A stretch of 64,000 nt of DNA. Source: Paraspadella gotoi (taxonomy: Eukaryota; Chaetognatha). The position numbers were made by a program, and so were the translations under genes. The notes under the pieces are model-generated. The model searched no databases, was not told the origin of the DNA, and saw only the letters and a program-made list of their open reading frames with translations. This document shows, piece by piece, positions 1 through 36,130 of the stretch (position 1 is the stretch's first letter; each line of letters begins with the position of its first letter). The DNA lies in contig CM119269.1 in assembly GCA_051294375.1 (NCBI GenBank), forward strand, positions 1,690,537 to 1,754,536. The letters are read 5' to 3'.

Positions 1-180
1 TTCAACTTAAAGCGGAGGAAAGTAATGTTATAATTTATTAATTAATGTTATAATTTATTATAAGCAATTAAAAATGGGAGGGTTTAGAGGATTAGCCCCG
101 CAAGACCAATTGCTTGTTTTTGAGGATAATGAAAAAAATATTAAAAGTGAATCACAGTAGACGGAACCAATCACTCGCCC

Positions 181-353
181 TCAATCTAGCCCCACACGCT
201 CGCCCTTCAGTTTATCTTCGTTTCCATAGCAACCGTAGGCGGTGTCACTGTACGCGATTCCAAAATGCGACTTGAGAACGTCCTTCGTCGACGCCGCAAG
301 AAACGGGGTCCGCCCAGCGTCGCTTGGATAAGCGGCGAGCGGCAGATGAAGTT
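181..353 (-). CDS. Possible terminal exon of an unknown gene
   Basis: A reading frame of 57 codons ends in TGA at 183-181 and is preceded by a good acceptor (CTCACAG) at 354. It would be entered in phase 1. Base composition is GC-rich, like the firm exons of the window. The peptide has no domain I recognise; it contains YPSDAGRTPFLAAS and a tyrosine/glycine-rich stretch. A second frame is also open across most of the exon, so the frame is not certain. I could not link it to the exons at 4.5-6.3 kb because the phases do not match directly, so the upstream exons are unknown. Confidence 0.35.
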
Positions 354-487
354 CTGTGAGTTGAGGAATAAACAGAGTCTCTGGCCAAACCCAGTCTCTG
401 GCCAAACCCAGTCTCTGGCCAAACGCCTCGTTAGATTGACGGATCCTTTTTTCGACTGAAGGTGCAGATAATTTCATTTCATATAAT

Positions 488-757
488 TCCCACCCAAAAA
501 TCTTGTCGATTAATCATTTTTATCATATCAGAACATCGAATTAAAAAACTAATTAATTATTTATGCAAAAAAAAAAATGTCCGTCCATCCATCTATCCGT
601 TCGTCCGTCCGTCCGTCTGTCCATTCGTCCTCCATTAGCATTAAACTCCTATTACTCAAATGCTAAGTGGGACGGACGGACGAATTTATAATAATTTATC
701 ATAATTTGAGGTTCTGATATGATAAAAATGATTTACCGACAAGATTTTGGGGTGGGA
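488..757. repeat. Foldback (long inverted repeat) element, about 270 bp
   Basis: Arms of about 47 bp at 488-534 and 711-757 are inverted copies with a few mismatches: the left begins TCCCACCCAAAAATCTTGTC and the right reads the same on the other strand. The interior has (GTCC)n-like tracts at both ends (CGTCCGTCCGTCC near 601-620 and GGGACGGACGGACG near 669-682), which are themselves inverted. There is no open reading frame. This is the structure of a foldback or MITE-type non-autonomous DNA transposon. I could not define a clean target-site duplication. Confidence 0.75.
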
Positions 758-1479
758 CCGACGGACCGACAGAGTGGATTATAGAATCGGAATCTGCGAT
801 AAGCAGAACCGACTAAAAACTGTCGCGTAATTTTTCCAAAATATAATCAACGCCGAGCGACGAAGCCGAGGCGAACAGTAGTCAGGGCTCAGGTGGCACG
901 GAGCCGAAAGTAATGCATTGCTTTTGTAAAACCTTAAATCATATGTATTATGTAATATTGTAAAATCAAAGAAAAGTTCCAGAACGACGGGTAAAACCGA
1001 GTTTCGTACTTGCGTGGTTAAATTCGGAGATAAATATATGATAATGTGTGATATGTGGGATAATGTGTGATACGTGATTTGCTCCTTTCGTAACTATCGA
1101 ACTATCATCTCAGCATCATAAAATCGTCTTCTGAGCGGTCAAGTATCATTAAAGCCTATCGCACTTATTATACTCACGAAGTTATACCAAAATATATTTG
1201 AATTATTTGTAATTTTGTATTATTTATTAAAGTCAAATATTTAATCATTTATCGTATTCTTCCAAACTGACACGAATCTGATTGATTATCTGCCGCTAAT
1301 TATCGTCGTTAATTAATAATTAGTAAACAATGAAAAACTGAAACAACAACAACAAAAAGTCATGTTTTTCCCCTGAGACTCAACAATGGATTCATGAGTA
1401 TGAATCAGTCACCAAGATTTAGGATGAGGATTGATATCACCTATTTCTAAGAGAGAAGGAAGAGGGAAGAGGATGATAA

Positions 1480-1522
<43 letters not shown>

Positions 1523-2222
1523 CCTTCTCTCAGTCGTGGACTTTGATTTCCTTCCTCCAACAAAACCGACGACGCGACGGCGACGACGACGACCAGAACG
1601 ACGATCGTTTCCATCTTGTTTATTGTTTATTTATCCCACAGAAGAAAAAAAACGAAAAGAACGATAGAATAAAATCCAGGGATCGAGGTGGCGGCGATCG
1701 ACGGCCATATTTATTTTAAATTTTACTATTTTCCAAATCGTCGAAAACCCGCGGCGAAAAAGCGAAGAAAAGTTGGTTCGGATTTCATGTTCGATTTTTT
1801 GGAGGAAAAACGGGATGCGATGATTCGTCGCCGCAGCATTCGGAGCGATGCGGCGGCGGCGGCGGATGTTCCCTGCCGCCGCTGATGACGGCTGCTGCTG
1901 ATGATGATGACGACGTCGTCGTCGGCGACCGGTATAGAGAGTTTAGAGTTTTCTGAAGAGATCGACGGGTGGCGGGGGCCGGCGGGCCGGCGGGCGGCGG
2001 AGAGCGACCAATAGGACGACTCGTTCGAAGACATCTGACTGCGTCGGCCAACCAATCGCGAGCGAATGCGATCGGTGTACGCGCGGTTTCTCCCCACCCC
2101 CTGCTCCTTTTCCCCTTCCCCAACCCCGTCTCCCCCCAACCCCGTCTCCCATCTCCCGCCTCAAAACCCGTGTTCCCTCATCGAACTCAAAGTGCGCGGC
2201 GAGATGGAGAGACTCCAAAATC

Positions 2223-2317
<95 letters not shown>

Positions 2318-3020
2318 CTCCTTGCAATTAGCTTGCCCACCTTCCCATACTAATTAGCTTAAAAAAAAAATCTCGCTCCCTCGTTAATTATTCAAAATAT
2401 TTTCCTTCGATGTTCGTCCAACGAGTTTCGTCCGAGTTAAAAATAAAATAAGGAAGACTTAAAATCTTTGATTCCGAAAACCAGTTAGACGGGTTGAAAA
2501 AGTTGTTTATTTTCTCCTCAATTTTCATGATTTGATTAATATGTATAATGATAAAATGTCGCGTTCAGAATATCCAATGACAGCCTTTTACAGACGCGGT
2601 CAATTATTATTATTAATATTATGATAGGAAATTATTACTCTAACTGATTATATTATATTTTCTTTTCCCTAATTGTATTATTTCTCTCCTTACTTATATA
2701 TTTCTTTTTTTTCCTCTTTTCCCTAATTTTATTATTTTTCTCCTTAGGTTCCTTTTATTCCTTCCTTTGAGTGACTCATTCTCTCTCGAGGTGAACTGCA
2801 TTGCAAAATGCGCTGCAGACGAGAAAGTCCACGAAATGAGATTACCTTTTTTCTTTCTCGATGTCGATAACGAAGATCCTCCCCTTTACTCCTCCTCGGC
2901 TCCTCCTTGTTCCTCCTCTTTTCCTCATCTTTTCCTCCTCTTTTTCATTTTTCTCCTCCTCCATTTTTTTCTCCTTCAAATCCCAAAGCGTCACTTTCAT
3001 TTCCGGTTATCCAAACCCAC
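758..3020. other. No supported gene; microsatellites and a GC-rich patch
   Basis: The stretch is mostly AT-rich. It contains (CT)n at 1483-1520 and at 2229-2313. A GC-rich patch at about 1690-2170 carries a minus-strand frame of about 100 codons from an ATG near 2034 (starting MSSNESSYWSLSA, then Ser/Ala/Arg-rich) and overlapping frames on both strands. No splice structure or recognisable domain supports coding; a CpG-rich promoter or 5' UTR is equally possible. Confidence 0.4.
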
Positions 3021-3183
<163 letters not shown>

Positions 3184-3208
3184 NNNNNNNNNNNNNNNNN
3201 NNNNNNNN
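3184..3208. other. Assembly gap (25 N)
   Basis: Run of 25 N of conventional length, so the true missing length is unknown. It abuts the palindrome on its left. Confidence 0.99.
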
Positions 3209-4508
3209 ATGTACATTGAACAACGAATATGTCTGTCTATCTTCCGATCTAGATGCGTATCAGTCTTTTTATCAATCTTTAATGTGTACATAACTAATTA
3301 GTATGTCTGTAAAAACAATGTTTTGAACGCCCGCATAATGCTACTTTTTTTTTCTCAAGCCAACATTTTTTAAACTCTTGTCAATGAAATTATGAATATT
3401 AGATTTTTGTGAGACAGCACTACACAAAAGATCAAGATCAAGATCAACATCATCATTTAACATCTAGTAAACTGATGTCAGCTTTGGCGAATCAGTTTTG
3501 GGCGAAAACCTCAGCTTTATTTTTTTTTCCGCCAAGTCATGTCTATAATTTTTCGAAGGACGAGTATAATAGTTTTTTTTAATTGTAAATGATTTGTTTA
3601 GATTAATTACACAAAACTACAAATGTACAATTCGTAAGTGAAAACAAAAGAACACACGTTGTATAGAAGTGGCGACGTCGGCGTCGAATGTTCGAAGGCT
3701 AGGGCGACGTCGGCTTCCTTCAACTCGTGTCGCCTTTTTTTTTTTTTTTTTCAATATTTTCTATAATTCTATTTTTAATAAATTCCATTAATATTTTTCT
3801 TCGTGCGATTGGCCAGTCCTCGAGAAAAAAGTTAGGCTCATTAGACGAAGCGCGTCAAATTGAAAAAATTGCAGTACGAAAAATGGTAAAAGATGATAGA
3901 AAAAAAAACAATTTAGAAGATGCTACACTTTATAATATAATAATTACGCGTTGAGGTAAAACGATGACGTGAGGTTAATGATTTGTTAATCAAGCATAAA
4001 ACATCATGAAAAAGTAAATAAAAAGATGTGAGATTGTTGCATGAAGAGAACTTTTTTTTTTAATCTATTGCGATATTTCTGTGAATATCAGTGTCGTCGG
4101 TGGCCGACTTTCTCACCGGTGATAAAAACCCTTGGCAGATAAGTGAAACAAAATTGGGTGTTTTTAAAAATGCTGTGGTATTTTATGATATCTTTGTTAC
4201 AAGATCTATCAAGGGCATCATCTCGGTCTATTGAAAATTTAACATATTCTTGAATTCATCATGACGAAGTGAGAGAGAGAGAGAGAGAGAGAGATAATTT
4301 GCGGATAAGTATTCCTTTATGAATATGTATGTGGGAGATACGAAGAGATCAAAAAATAAGATAGTATAAACTCTAAAGTAAAACTTTTTTGTGGGCTCCT
4401 TAAGACCGAAAGAGCCCCATAATTAGTCAAAAGTTAGTGAAAAAAAAAATTTCACAAATGGAAGAACTTTTTTTAGTTTAGTTTTGTTCTTCGAATAAAG
4501 TCGCAGAG
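3209..4508. other. No supported gene
   Basis: AT-rich sequence with homopolymer runs and a short (GA)n at 4270-4294. A plus-strand frame at 3727-3954 ends in a Lys/Asp-rich peptide (SSRKKLGSLDEARQIEK), but it begins in poly-T-encoded Phe and has no splice support. It may be a decayed transposon remnant. Confidence 0.35.
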
Positions 4509-8388
<3,880 letters not shown>

Positions 8389-8623
8389 AAATCCGACCCA
8401 GCAAACTAGTCATAGTTCTTTTGTTTTTTTAAATCAGCTTTTTTTTATTTTGGTTATTTTTTGATGATAAAACATCAGTCGAGACAAACTTGCCAAAAAA
8501 AAAAGTTCATCTTTACAAGAAAAACCCAACTAGACAACGGAACCAGTATTTACTACAGAACTACGGATCAAAAACCTGCCATCAACAACATCACGAGCCC
8601 ACGACCGCCTCAGGCCCTCAGCC

Positions 8624-9060
8624 ATGCGTCTCGTTCTGTCTCTATTTTCCCTTCGAGTTGATGTTTTCATCCTCATTTTCTGGATTCTTTCAATTTCAAA
8701 AACTTCGACGCTCTCTGTTCCCTTCGCGTCCGAGCGCGCCGGTATCGGCGTGTCTCGCCCCGGCGAGACCGGCGTCGAATCCTTAGATGGAATCGGCGTC
8801 GCGCCCGGCGACGAGATTGATGTCCGGAGAGCGCCACCTCGAGTCGTTTCCGTTAAACTTTCTCCCGACGCGCCGTCGTCCCTGACGTCCAACTCCCTTT
8901 CCCAATCTCTCCCTCAAAAAGTCGACGTTGATGATCTGGCGCCGACAAACAACGCCACGACGCCGGAAACAGCGCCGTTGACCGGCGCCGTTGTCGGGGA
9001 GAAGTCGCGTAACTCTTCGGCGTCAAATTCGACTTTGACGCGGCGCGGGTTAATTTCACC

Positions 9061-9115
<55 letters not shown>

Positions 9116-12100
9116 GGGAAAGTTTTTTTAAACCCGGAGTTAACAAACTTTGTCGACCTGAGGTTGAGGTCGGAACTTCGGAACTCTCTATATTCCGACT
9201 CTTCTGCTTCAAGCGAATCTGACATGTCGGATTTAAATAAACCGATGAAATCTAAAAGACGGAATTCATCGAGAAACAAACTCATTGCGAGGGAAACAAA
9301 TTTCAGTCCAGCGAGAGAAAACAAAACGGGGAAGGAAATTCCTGACTTTGGTAAGTCTTGATTATAAAATGGTAAGTTAAGTATAATTAACAATGTTTGA
9401 GAAAACATTTTTTTAGAAACGTTTATTGACCTCTTAATCATACCTTGTCGTAATTAGAAGCCGAAAACATAATTGGAAACATCTGCCATTTTACAAGATT
9501 TGTCAAGATTTTTTTTTCTAAATTAGTTATATAAATAGAGTGAAAGATGACTATGTTTTTTTCCCCTTCTCATTTATGACACTAAACAGATTATACTTTT
9601 TCCCCGACCTTCAAATTCTATTTTTTTTTTAATTCCCTTTTTATTTTTCTTTAAGTCTCCTTGTTTTGATTTCGAAAATGAAGTTTTAAAAATCGTTTAA
9701 AAAAATGATTAACTAAAGGTTTTTCGAGCGGTGACGTTTCGTCATTTAGAGTTGAGAGATATCCGGTATTTTTGTGGGGAAGAGTTATTGGTAGAGTAGA
9801 GACGAAGAGAAAAATGTTAATATTAAACCTTCAGAGCAATAGAACAAAGATTTATCAAAGCTTAATCAGAATACGACAATATGCAAATGAGATTGAGGAA
9901 CTCAATTAATCTGCTACAATAACACCTCTTCTTTCATCCTCCCACGACTATGTCCACTTCTACGTCCACTCTTTCCTCCACTCCTTTTACCTTTCCTCAA
10001 CTCCTTACTCTTTCTTGGACCCATCCTCTTCTTTCCTCCACTCCTTTCCTCCCCCAGCCCCTTCTCGACAACGCCGCTCATCTTCCTCCTCCGATCCCGA
10101 AACGGCGCCGCGATTTCCCATTTTGACCAGTTTGTGGCGCGATTGTGGGCGCCACGTTACCTTGGAGCCGGAAGAAAACGCGGCTGCATCCGATGTCTCC
10201 ACGAGCTCCGCCGCGTCGGGGGCGTCCGCTGCGGAGTCTGCGACGACGGAGCAGCCAGAGTCGGCGTCGGCGGCTGAAATCGAACGGAGCCGACAGAAGC
10301 GCGTCGTGGGCGGACGCCCCGTTCCCGACGCGGCCATGACGCCTTGGCAGGTGAATTCAGCGCCCAATTAAGTGGTTCACTATTAACAACGAAATCCTAC
10401 TTGCATTTAACCAGGTTGAAATAATGATTCCCTGCCACGCCGACGATTCGGGCGACGTCTTCTTTTCGCCGGCGTGCGGCGGGACTCTCATCGCGCCCCG
10501 CGTTGTCCTCACCGCCGCCCACTGCGTCTTCAAGCCGTCTTCACAGTGCGGGGAGAACGTCGATCCCAAAGATTATATGGGTGAGGATTCGGTTGTGATA
10601 GAAGGAGGAGCTTTTTACGAAGCTTTTTACTTTTACCATGAGCTGGACGAGAAACATTTCGAGGTTTCATTCTTTTTATTTTTTCTCTTTTTCTTAATTT
10701 TTTTGGGTTTTAATTGCAAGATAACTTGTTTAATATTTTAGATTACATCTCTCTACCTTATAGAAGATTAAATATATTTACGTAAATCCTATTTTTAATT
10801 AGTTATTTATTATTCATTTAAGTATTTTTCTCTTTCTTTTGTTTCAAACTTTGATCATCGACTCATTCCTCACTCCCCCCAATCGCCCAACAGTCTTCTA
10901 CGGCGTCACAGACATCATCTCCAACTCTTCCCTGACTCCAGTCGGCATCGAGACGATCGTCCCGCATCCCGGCTTTGCCTTCATCGACATCCCGGAGGCG
11001 CTGGACGCCGCGCCGGACAACAACGCCGCCTGGGCGAAGGATATCGCCGTGCTGTTTCTCAAGGCGGCGCTTCCGCTATCGAGGACGCTGCAGCCGGCCT
11101 GTCTCCCGCGGCCTGAGAAGCGGGACAAGCTGTACAAGGACGGGAGGGTTGCCATGGCAGCGGGTTAGTTTGATGACGTAGGGGGCGGTAAGGTTATCTT
11201 TTGTCATTGGTTCATGGTTCGTCCCAAATCCTTTGATAGCTGAGGTCAAAGCAAACCAGTGTGTTGAGGATTTACGCTAGAGGTATAAAATATATAAAAT
11301 ATTATATCACTTCATAGATAGGGAAGCCAGGTACTCTGGGAGTGAATAAACGAGACTGTGAGAGAGTCTTGATTGAAAGCTTGCAGGGACCTGCTATGTC
11401 ATTATCTTGTAAGAGTGATGGAGGCCTTAAACCACCAAAGCCTGTTCAAAGTCAGGGGCAAGATAGCTTATTTATTAAATGAATGGATAATTTTTATATT
11501 GGTTGTACCAATTTCATAGATAAACCCAGAATTTTCACGGCTTTCTTTAAAACTTAACTTACCAGGATGGGGAGCGACGCAACAGCCGCAGCTCGGAGAC
11601 GATTACAAACAACCTCACCTCAACTACGCCTTCATGAACGTCTACAACAGCAGCACCTGCTACGAACACCTCATGTTTTTTTGCGACCGACTGCTGAAGA
11701 AGCTCATCACCGAAGCGGGTGACTCCCTCTCTTGGGACTTGGCGCAGTTCCGGTGAGTACGACGGATCATTTCAATTGATCCTTATTACTTATTACTTAT
11801 CGTAAAGTGATCAAGTATATTTTAAGAATACAGGACTACCCCCCCCCCAATAAAATAGATACATAATTTTAGTTTTAGATAATTCTTATTAATTTTCCTT
11901 CTACCCCAGCAACGTATATCCCGAACTGCTCAACTGCGTCAAGATCCAATACTTTCAAAAAGGCCGCAAGGAGGCCTTTTGGCTCACCGACGACAAGATC
12001 TGCGCCTACAACCGGAGAGACGGCGCCAGCGTCTGCAACGGCGACAGCGGCGGCGCTCTGGTCGTCGACGAGGAGGAGGAAGAGGAAGAGGAGGAGAAAG

Positions 12101-12312
12101 ACGTAGAGGACGCCGAACCCTCCTCTCCCCCAACGACCCCTGACCCTGCCAAGCGGGCCACAGTCATCGGGGTGGTGCATTCGCAGCCGGGCTTCTTCGT
12201 GCCCGGCGTGGCCGCCTGTCCCCAACCCGGCCATCACGAGTACCCGATCCTCTTCACGAAGGTGGTAGACTTTTTGGAGTGGATCGAGGGAGTGCTGCGC
12301 GACCATTTGTGA
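8624..12312 (+). CDS. Secreted chymotrypsin-like serine protease (S1 family) with long acidic propeptide
   Basis: Six exons (8624-9350, 10058-10350, 10415-10580, 10894-11163, 11566-11752, 11910-12312) join in consistent phase (1,0,1,1,2) to give 681 residues. Residues 1-30 form a signal peptide. A propeptide of about 290 residues follows, Ser/Thr/Ala-rich with a run of aspartates (about residues 147-162). Residues 321-324 read RQKR, a furin-type site, directly before VVGG, the usual S1 mature N-terminus. The triad is visible: TAAHC (His), DIAVLFL (Asp) and CNGDSGG (Ser). By alignment the S1-pocket residue six before the catalytic Ser is Ser, not Asp, which suggests chymotrypsin-like rather than trypsin-like specificity. 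A Glu-rich insert of about 30 residues follows GDSGGALVV, unusual in this fold. The start is the first ATG before a signal peptide. Intron 4 holds a family A repeat. Confidence 0.9.
9062..9112 (+). repeat. (GAC)n coding trinucleotide array (poly-Asp)
   Basis: Perfect GAC repeats encode an uninterrupted aspartate run in the protease propeptide. Perfect codon repetition suggests recent slippage expansion and likely length polymorphism. Confidence 0.95.
11308..11518 (+). repeat. Family A interspersed repeat, copy 1
   Basis: About 210 bp, starting near GGGAAGCCAGGTACTCTGGG and ending near GGTTGTACCAATTTCAT. It is almost identical to the copy at 61805 and is found inverted at 21397, 37114 and 55682. 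It lies in intron 4 of the protease gene. No open reading frame and no clear terminal inverted repeat; probably a short non-autonomous mobile element. TTCATAGATA occurs on both sides, but related copies carry part of it too, so it is not a certain target duplication. Confidence 0.85.
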
Positions 12313-13538
12313 CTGCAGTCGTTTTAAGGGGAGCCATGAGGGAAGGATGTGATGTGAGAAGAGGAGAGGAGAAGGGGAGAGTATGATAAAAGGGTTTAAA
12401 GGGACAGTGAATGAGTGAAAGAAAGATGATTAATGAAACTGACGCAGACCAGGAGTTTTACTCTTCGATTCGAAACAGGAAACGGAAAAGTTCAACGATA
12501 AGTAATCAATGATCGGAAGAAAAATTAAGAATTTCACAAAAAACGAAAGAAAGAGGGTGATAATAACATTTTAATAAATACCATCACAGTTTGAAAAAAA
12601 ATTGCTAAAGGGTGATAATATATTCGCTTCAAAATTCGTTTGCTTCCTAAAGTTGATTCTTACAAAAACATTTTGTGATGCATAACTGTTAAAATTGTGA
12701 TATCTATGCCTATTTCGCTGTTATGAAGTTTATTTATTATTATTATAATAAACCTGCAGTTTCTGTTATCTCAACTTTTTTGACGACTATTTAAAAAAAC
12801 ATGCTAGCAAGTCAGAAATTACTTTAAATATGTCATTGCCAAATCGTCAAAACTTATCCAAAATGATTATTTTCAAATCTTGCTTTGATTACGTCTTCTT
12901 GTCTTATCTTTTCATTTCCTCTTTTCATTTCCTCTTTTCAATTCATTATTATAAAAAGTCTACTGATTTATGTATCTTTCACTCATAAACTACTTTACTG
13001 ACTATGTGCTGATTTCAATTCATCTTTAATCACATAGATTCAAAATATAGGTAATTTATGTAGCAGCACCTTTTGAAAGATAAATCTAAGTTCAAAAAAA
13101 ATTCTGACATTTAATTTCCAATCGTCTAATATTGTTTATAATCGGCGAAACTTTTATAAATTTTCGTTTAAATAACTCCTGCAACAGTGTTGCGAGCGAA
13201 GAAATGGTATACAACAGATTCGAGCCAACGAAAATACTTCAACCACGATTCTTCTTCAAACGTTCAGATAAAGGCCAGAAAAAAATGAAAAAAGAAAAGA
13301 AAGCACACCGCACAAAAAAAAAAGATGATACCGGGAATCACATGAAAAATAGGATTTCATTTCGACGGTTGATTCGTTTTCTTAAGTAGTTTAAAAATAG
13401 TTAAAACGTTATTAAAACGACTACAAGTAGATTCATTGCAAAGAGCGAACGATATGAAAAAAAGGCAGAGAACACTCTCTTTCTTTATCAAGCGCTCCTT
13501 TCTTCCGCTCCCCTCCTTCCGCTCCTACAGTTCCGCTC
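12313..13538. other. Convergent intergenic region, no gene seen
   Basis: AT-rich spacer between the stop codons of the convergent protease gene (plus) and the long 38-exon gene (minus). AATAAA-type signals occur at 12746-12752 for the plus side. No coding frame is supported. Confidence 0.5.
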
Positions 13539-32971
<19,433 letters not shown>

Positions 32972-33106
32972 CTTGTTTCTGTAATTAGATGATTGAAAAA
33001 AAAATTTCACGAAATTATATACCAAATCATTCATGATTTCCTCAACATCCCATTAAATTGAAATGGGTAATCATAAAAACATAACAAAAAAAATCCACTC
33101 CGCTGG

Positions 33107-33148
<42 letters not shown>

Positions 33149-33794
33149 ACATACTCTCTTCGTGATCGTTTCGACGTATTATTTTTTTCCATAATTTCGA
33201 CTAAAAAGTATTTCTCTAGCTTGGATTTAATTCACAATTTTATTTCTCATTAGCATAACTAAAAAAACGTGTGGGTCAGTCTTAGAAGAAGGATGAGTCG
33301 AACAGAATATATCGACTGCATGAAAAGCCAAAATAAATATTTATCGAAAAGGGAGAGAGATTTTTTATATGAGTATCTGGATAAAATTCTAGGGCGCGTG
33401 CGATCTTGCGCGATCTGGCGTCCGATCTTGAGTGAGAGCGCACTCTCACGTTCAAGCGAGAACGCGAGTGAGTGCACGTTAGATTTCGTGCTCGAGTGAG
33501 CGCACGCTCGAGTTCGTGCGCAAGTGAGCTTGTTGGGTGCATGCGGGATCGAAACCCGCTCTTTTCGATTCACTGCAGATTTTAACAGGAAATGAAACTG
33601 TAAAAAAAAATATATACTCATAAAGAAGAAAGAGAGAAAGAAATAAAGAAAGTAACGTAGAAAAAAGAAAGAAAGGAAGAAAGAAAAAAACAAAGAAAGA
33701 AATAAGGAAAGAAATAAAAAAATAAAAAAGAAAGAAAGAAAGAAACAAAGTAACAAAGAAACAAAGAAACAAATAAGGAAAGAAATAAAGAAAT

Positions 33795-33937
33795 ATTTTT
33801 TTTTTTTAAAAAGAAAAAAAGAAAAGAATAGAAAAGAATAGAAAAGAAAAGAAAAGAAAAGAAAAGAAAAGAAAAGAAAAGAAAAGAAAAGAAAAGAAAA
33901 GAAAAGAAAAGAAAAGAAAAGAAAAGAAAAGAAAATA
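33795..33937. repeat. (GAAAA)n pentanucleotide microsatellite
   Basis: About 22 AAAAG units, nearly perfect from 33834 to 33935. The 250-codon Phe-rich minus-strand frame over it is a repeat artefact. Confidence 0.95.
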
Positions 33938-34474
33938 CAGTCAGAAACCAAACCGAAGAAATAAAAAAACAAAATAAAAAAAAGAAATAAAAAGAAAAAG
34001 AAAGGAAACAAATGTAACTAAAAATGTACATTAAATTCTTCCTTCGTTATTTAAGTGCGTCGAAGATCATGAGGGAAGTTGATTGTTTTTGGCAGCGAAT
34101 CAATTGGTTTAAAAAATGTATTGAATAAAAACAAAAGAGTAAAGAATCTAATCTGGTTTAAATCAGTAGCCTAAAGAACAAGAATTATTTTGACGGCTCC
34201 ACTGTGACAGATATTACTAGACAAACGTGTAACTTTGTTTACTCTTACCCAAAAATTAAATGTACTTAGTGTTTACACGTATACCATCCGGTAAACTAAC
34301 TCGCCTATCAAATTTTAAATGTATTGTGAAAGATAATTTCAAGCCTTAACGCTATTTGAACTCTACAACAAAACAACGGTAGAGAGTGAGAGAAAGCACG
34401 GTAGGGAACATACGCTTTCATTCAGTTTACATTTTCTTATAAATACATACAAGTTATACAGTAAATACATACGT

Positions 34475-34561
34475 AAGATTGATGGAGGCCATAAACCGCC
34501 AAAGTCTGTCCAAAATCAAGGTCAAGATAGCTTGTTTATTAAATGAATCAATAATTTTTAT
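34475..34561 (+). repeat. Family A interspersed repeat, copy 3 (truncated, diverged)
   Basis: Only the right part is present: GATTGATGGAGGCCATAAACC through AGCTTGTTTATTAAATGAAT. It differs from other copies at several positions, so it is older. Confidence 0.7.
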
Positions 34562-34968
34562 ATGATTTCATACGATTTTAACGGCCATCTTTTGTTGAAA
34601 TACTGGAAGTATTATTTCTTCCCAGATGTCGCGTAAATGAAAATTTATCGGCGAGTATCCCGAGATAAACAAAAGAACCGGACGCCATTTTATAAAAATT
34701 ATATAATTATTACTAAAAAAAACTGTAGATATTAAAAAATACCGAACTTTCATCGTAACCGACTAACCATATTTTTCCATTTTCTAAAAGCAAGTTAAAT
34801 CATCTAGAGAAATCATTCGACTTTATTTTTAAAATTTGTTTCTTAAAAACGATTTGAAATAAACTGAAACTTCCCGTAAAAGCGCGAAAGAGCAATTCAC
34901 CTTGTCCGAGGTTAGTTGTTGCTTTTTTTTTCTTTTTTTTTGAAAATGTATTTAAGTTGAGAAGACAG

Positions 34969-35541
<573 letters not shown>

Positions 35542-35980
35542 CGTTGCACAAGTTAACATTTTTTAATACTAATTTAAAAGCTTCCCTCGAAAAAATTGAC
35601 TGTTTAGGAACTTAGGACTTACTAATAATCGCTACTAGTTTCCTCAAGAGGAATCTGAGTCCTCCCCGACCGATCTTGTGCGCCTTTTAACTATTTTACT
35701 ACGAGTTCTCCGATTTTAATCGGGAGTATCAGTGTTCTCTCTCGCCCTAAGCACTCGTTGCAAAAATCCGAATAACTCATAGCAAACGGAGATAACGGGT
35801 GAAAGCGAGAAGGCGTGAGAGTTTTTCGATCACCAAATTTAGATGCACTTATCGGGATATAAAACGATTATACAAAACTTTAATAAACTTTAATAAACGA
35901 AAGCTTCATAAATAAAACACGTTGCAGATATTAAACTAAACGGCGGTAGAATAATATTCAATACTGTATAAATTATGATG

Positions 35981-36079
<99 letters not shown>

Positions 36080-36130
36080 CTGAATAAATAATCGATAGCT
36101 AAACTTTGAATCCCCGAGTACCCCGTATAT
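35542..36130. other. Convergent spacer with (TAA)n array
   Basis: AT-rich spacer between convergent genes. A (TAA)n/(ATA)n array of about 30 units occupies 35983-36076, just past the stop of the TNF-like gene. Confidence 0.8.

Larger units (their letters stand above)
32972..34968. other. Intergenic region; microsatellites and weak frames
   Basis: Contains (CT)n at 33110-33145, a purine-rich GAAA/GAAAA block at 33600-34010 and a partial family A repeat. A plus-strand frame at 33292-33499 begins MSRTEYIDCMKSQNKYLSKR and could be a fragment of a gene or element. A minus-strand frame from an ATG near 34689 (MASGSFVYLGILADKF) has 36 codons. Neither has splice or domain support. The promoter of the 38-exon gene should lie just right of 32,971; I see no clear core motif. 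Confidence 0.4.

Noticed and set aside
33525-33560. tRNA B-box-like GGGATCGAAACCC
   Set aside because: No A box or cloverleaf stems at the right spacing.
33259-34031. Long Phe/Leu-rich open frames on the minus strand
   Set aside because: They translate the GAAA/GAAAA microsatellite; no coding composition or splice support.
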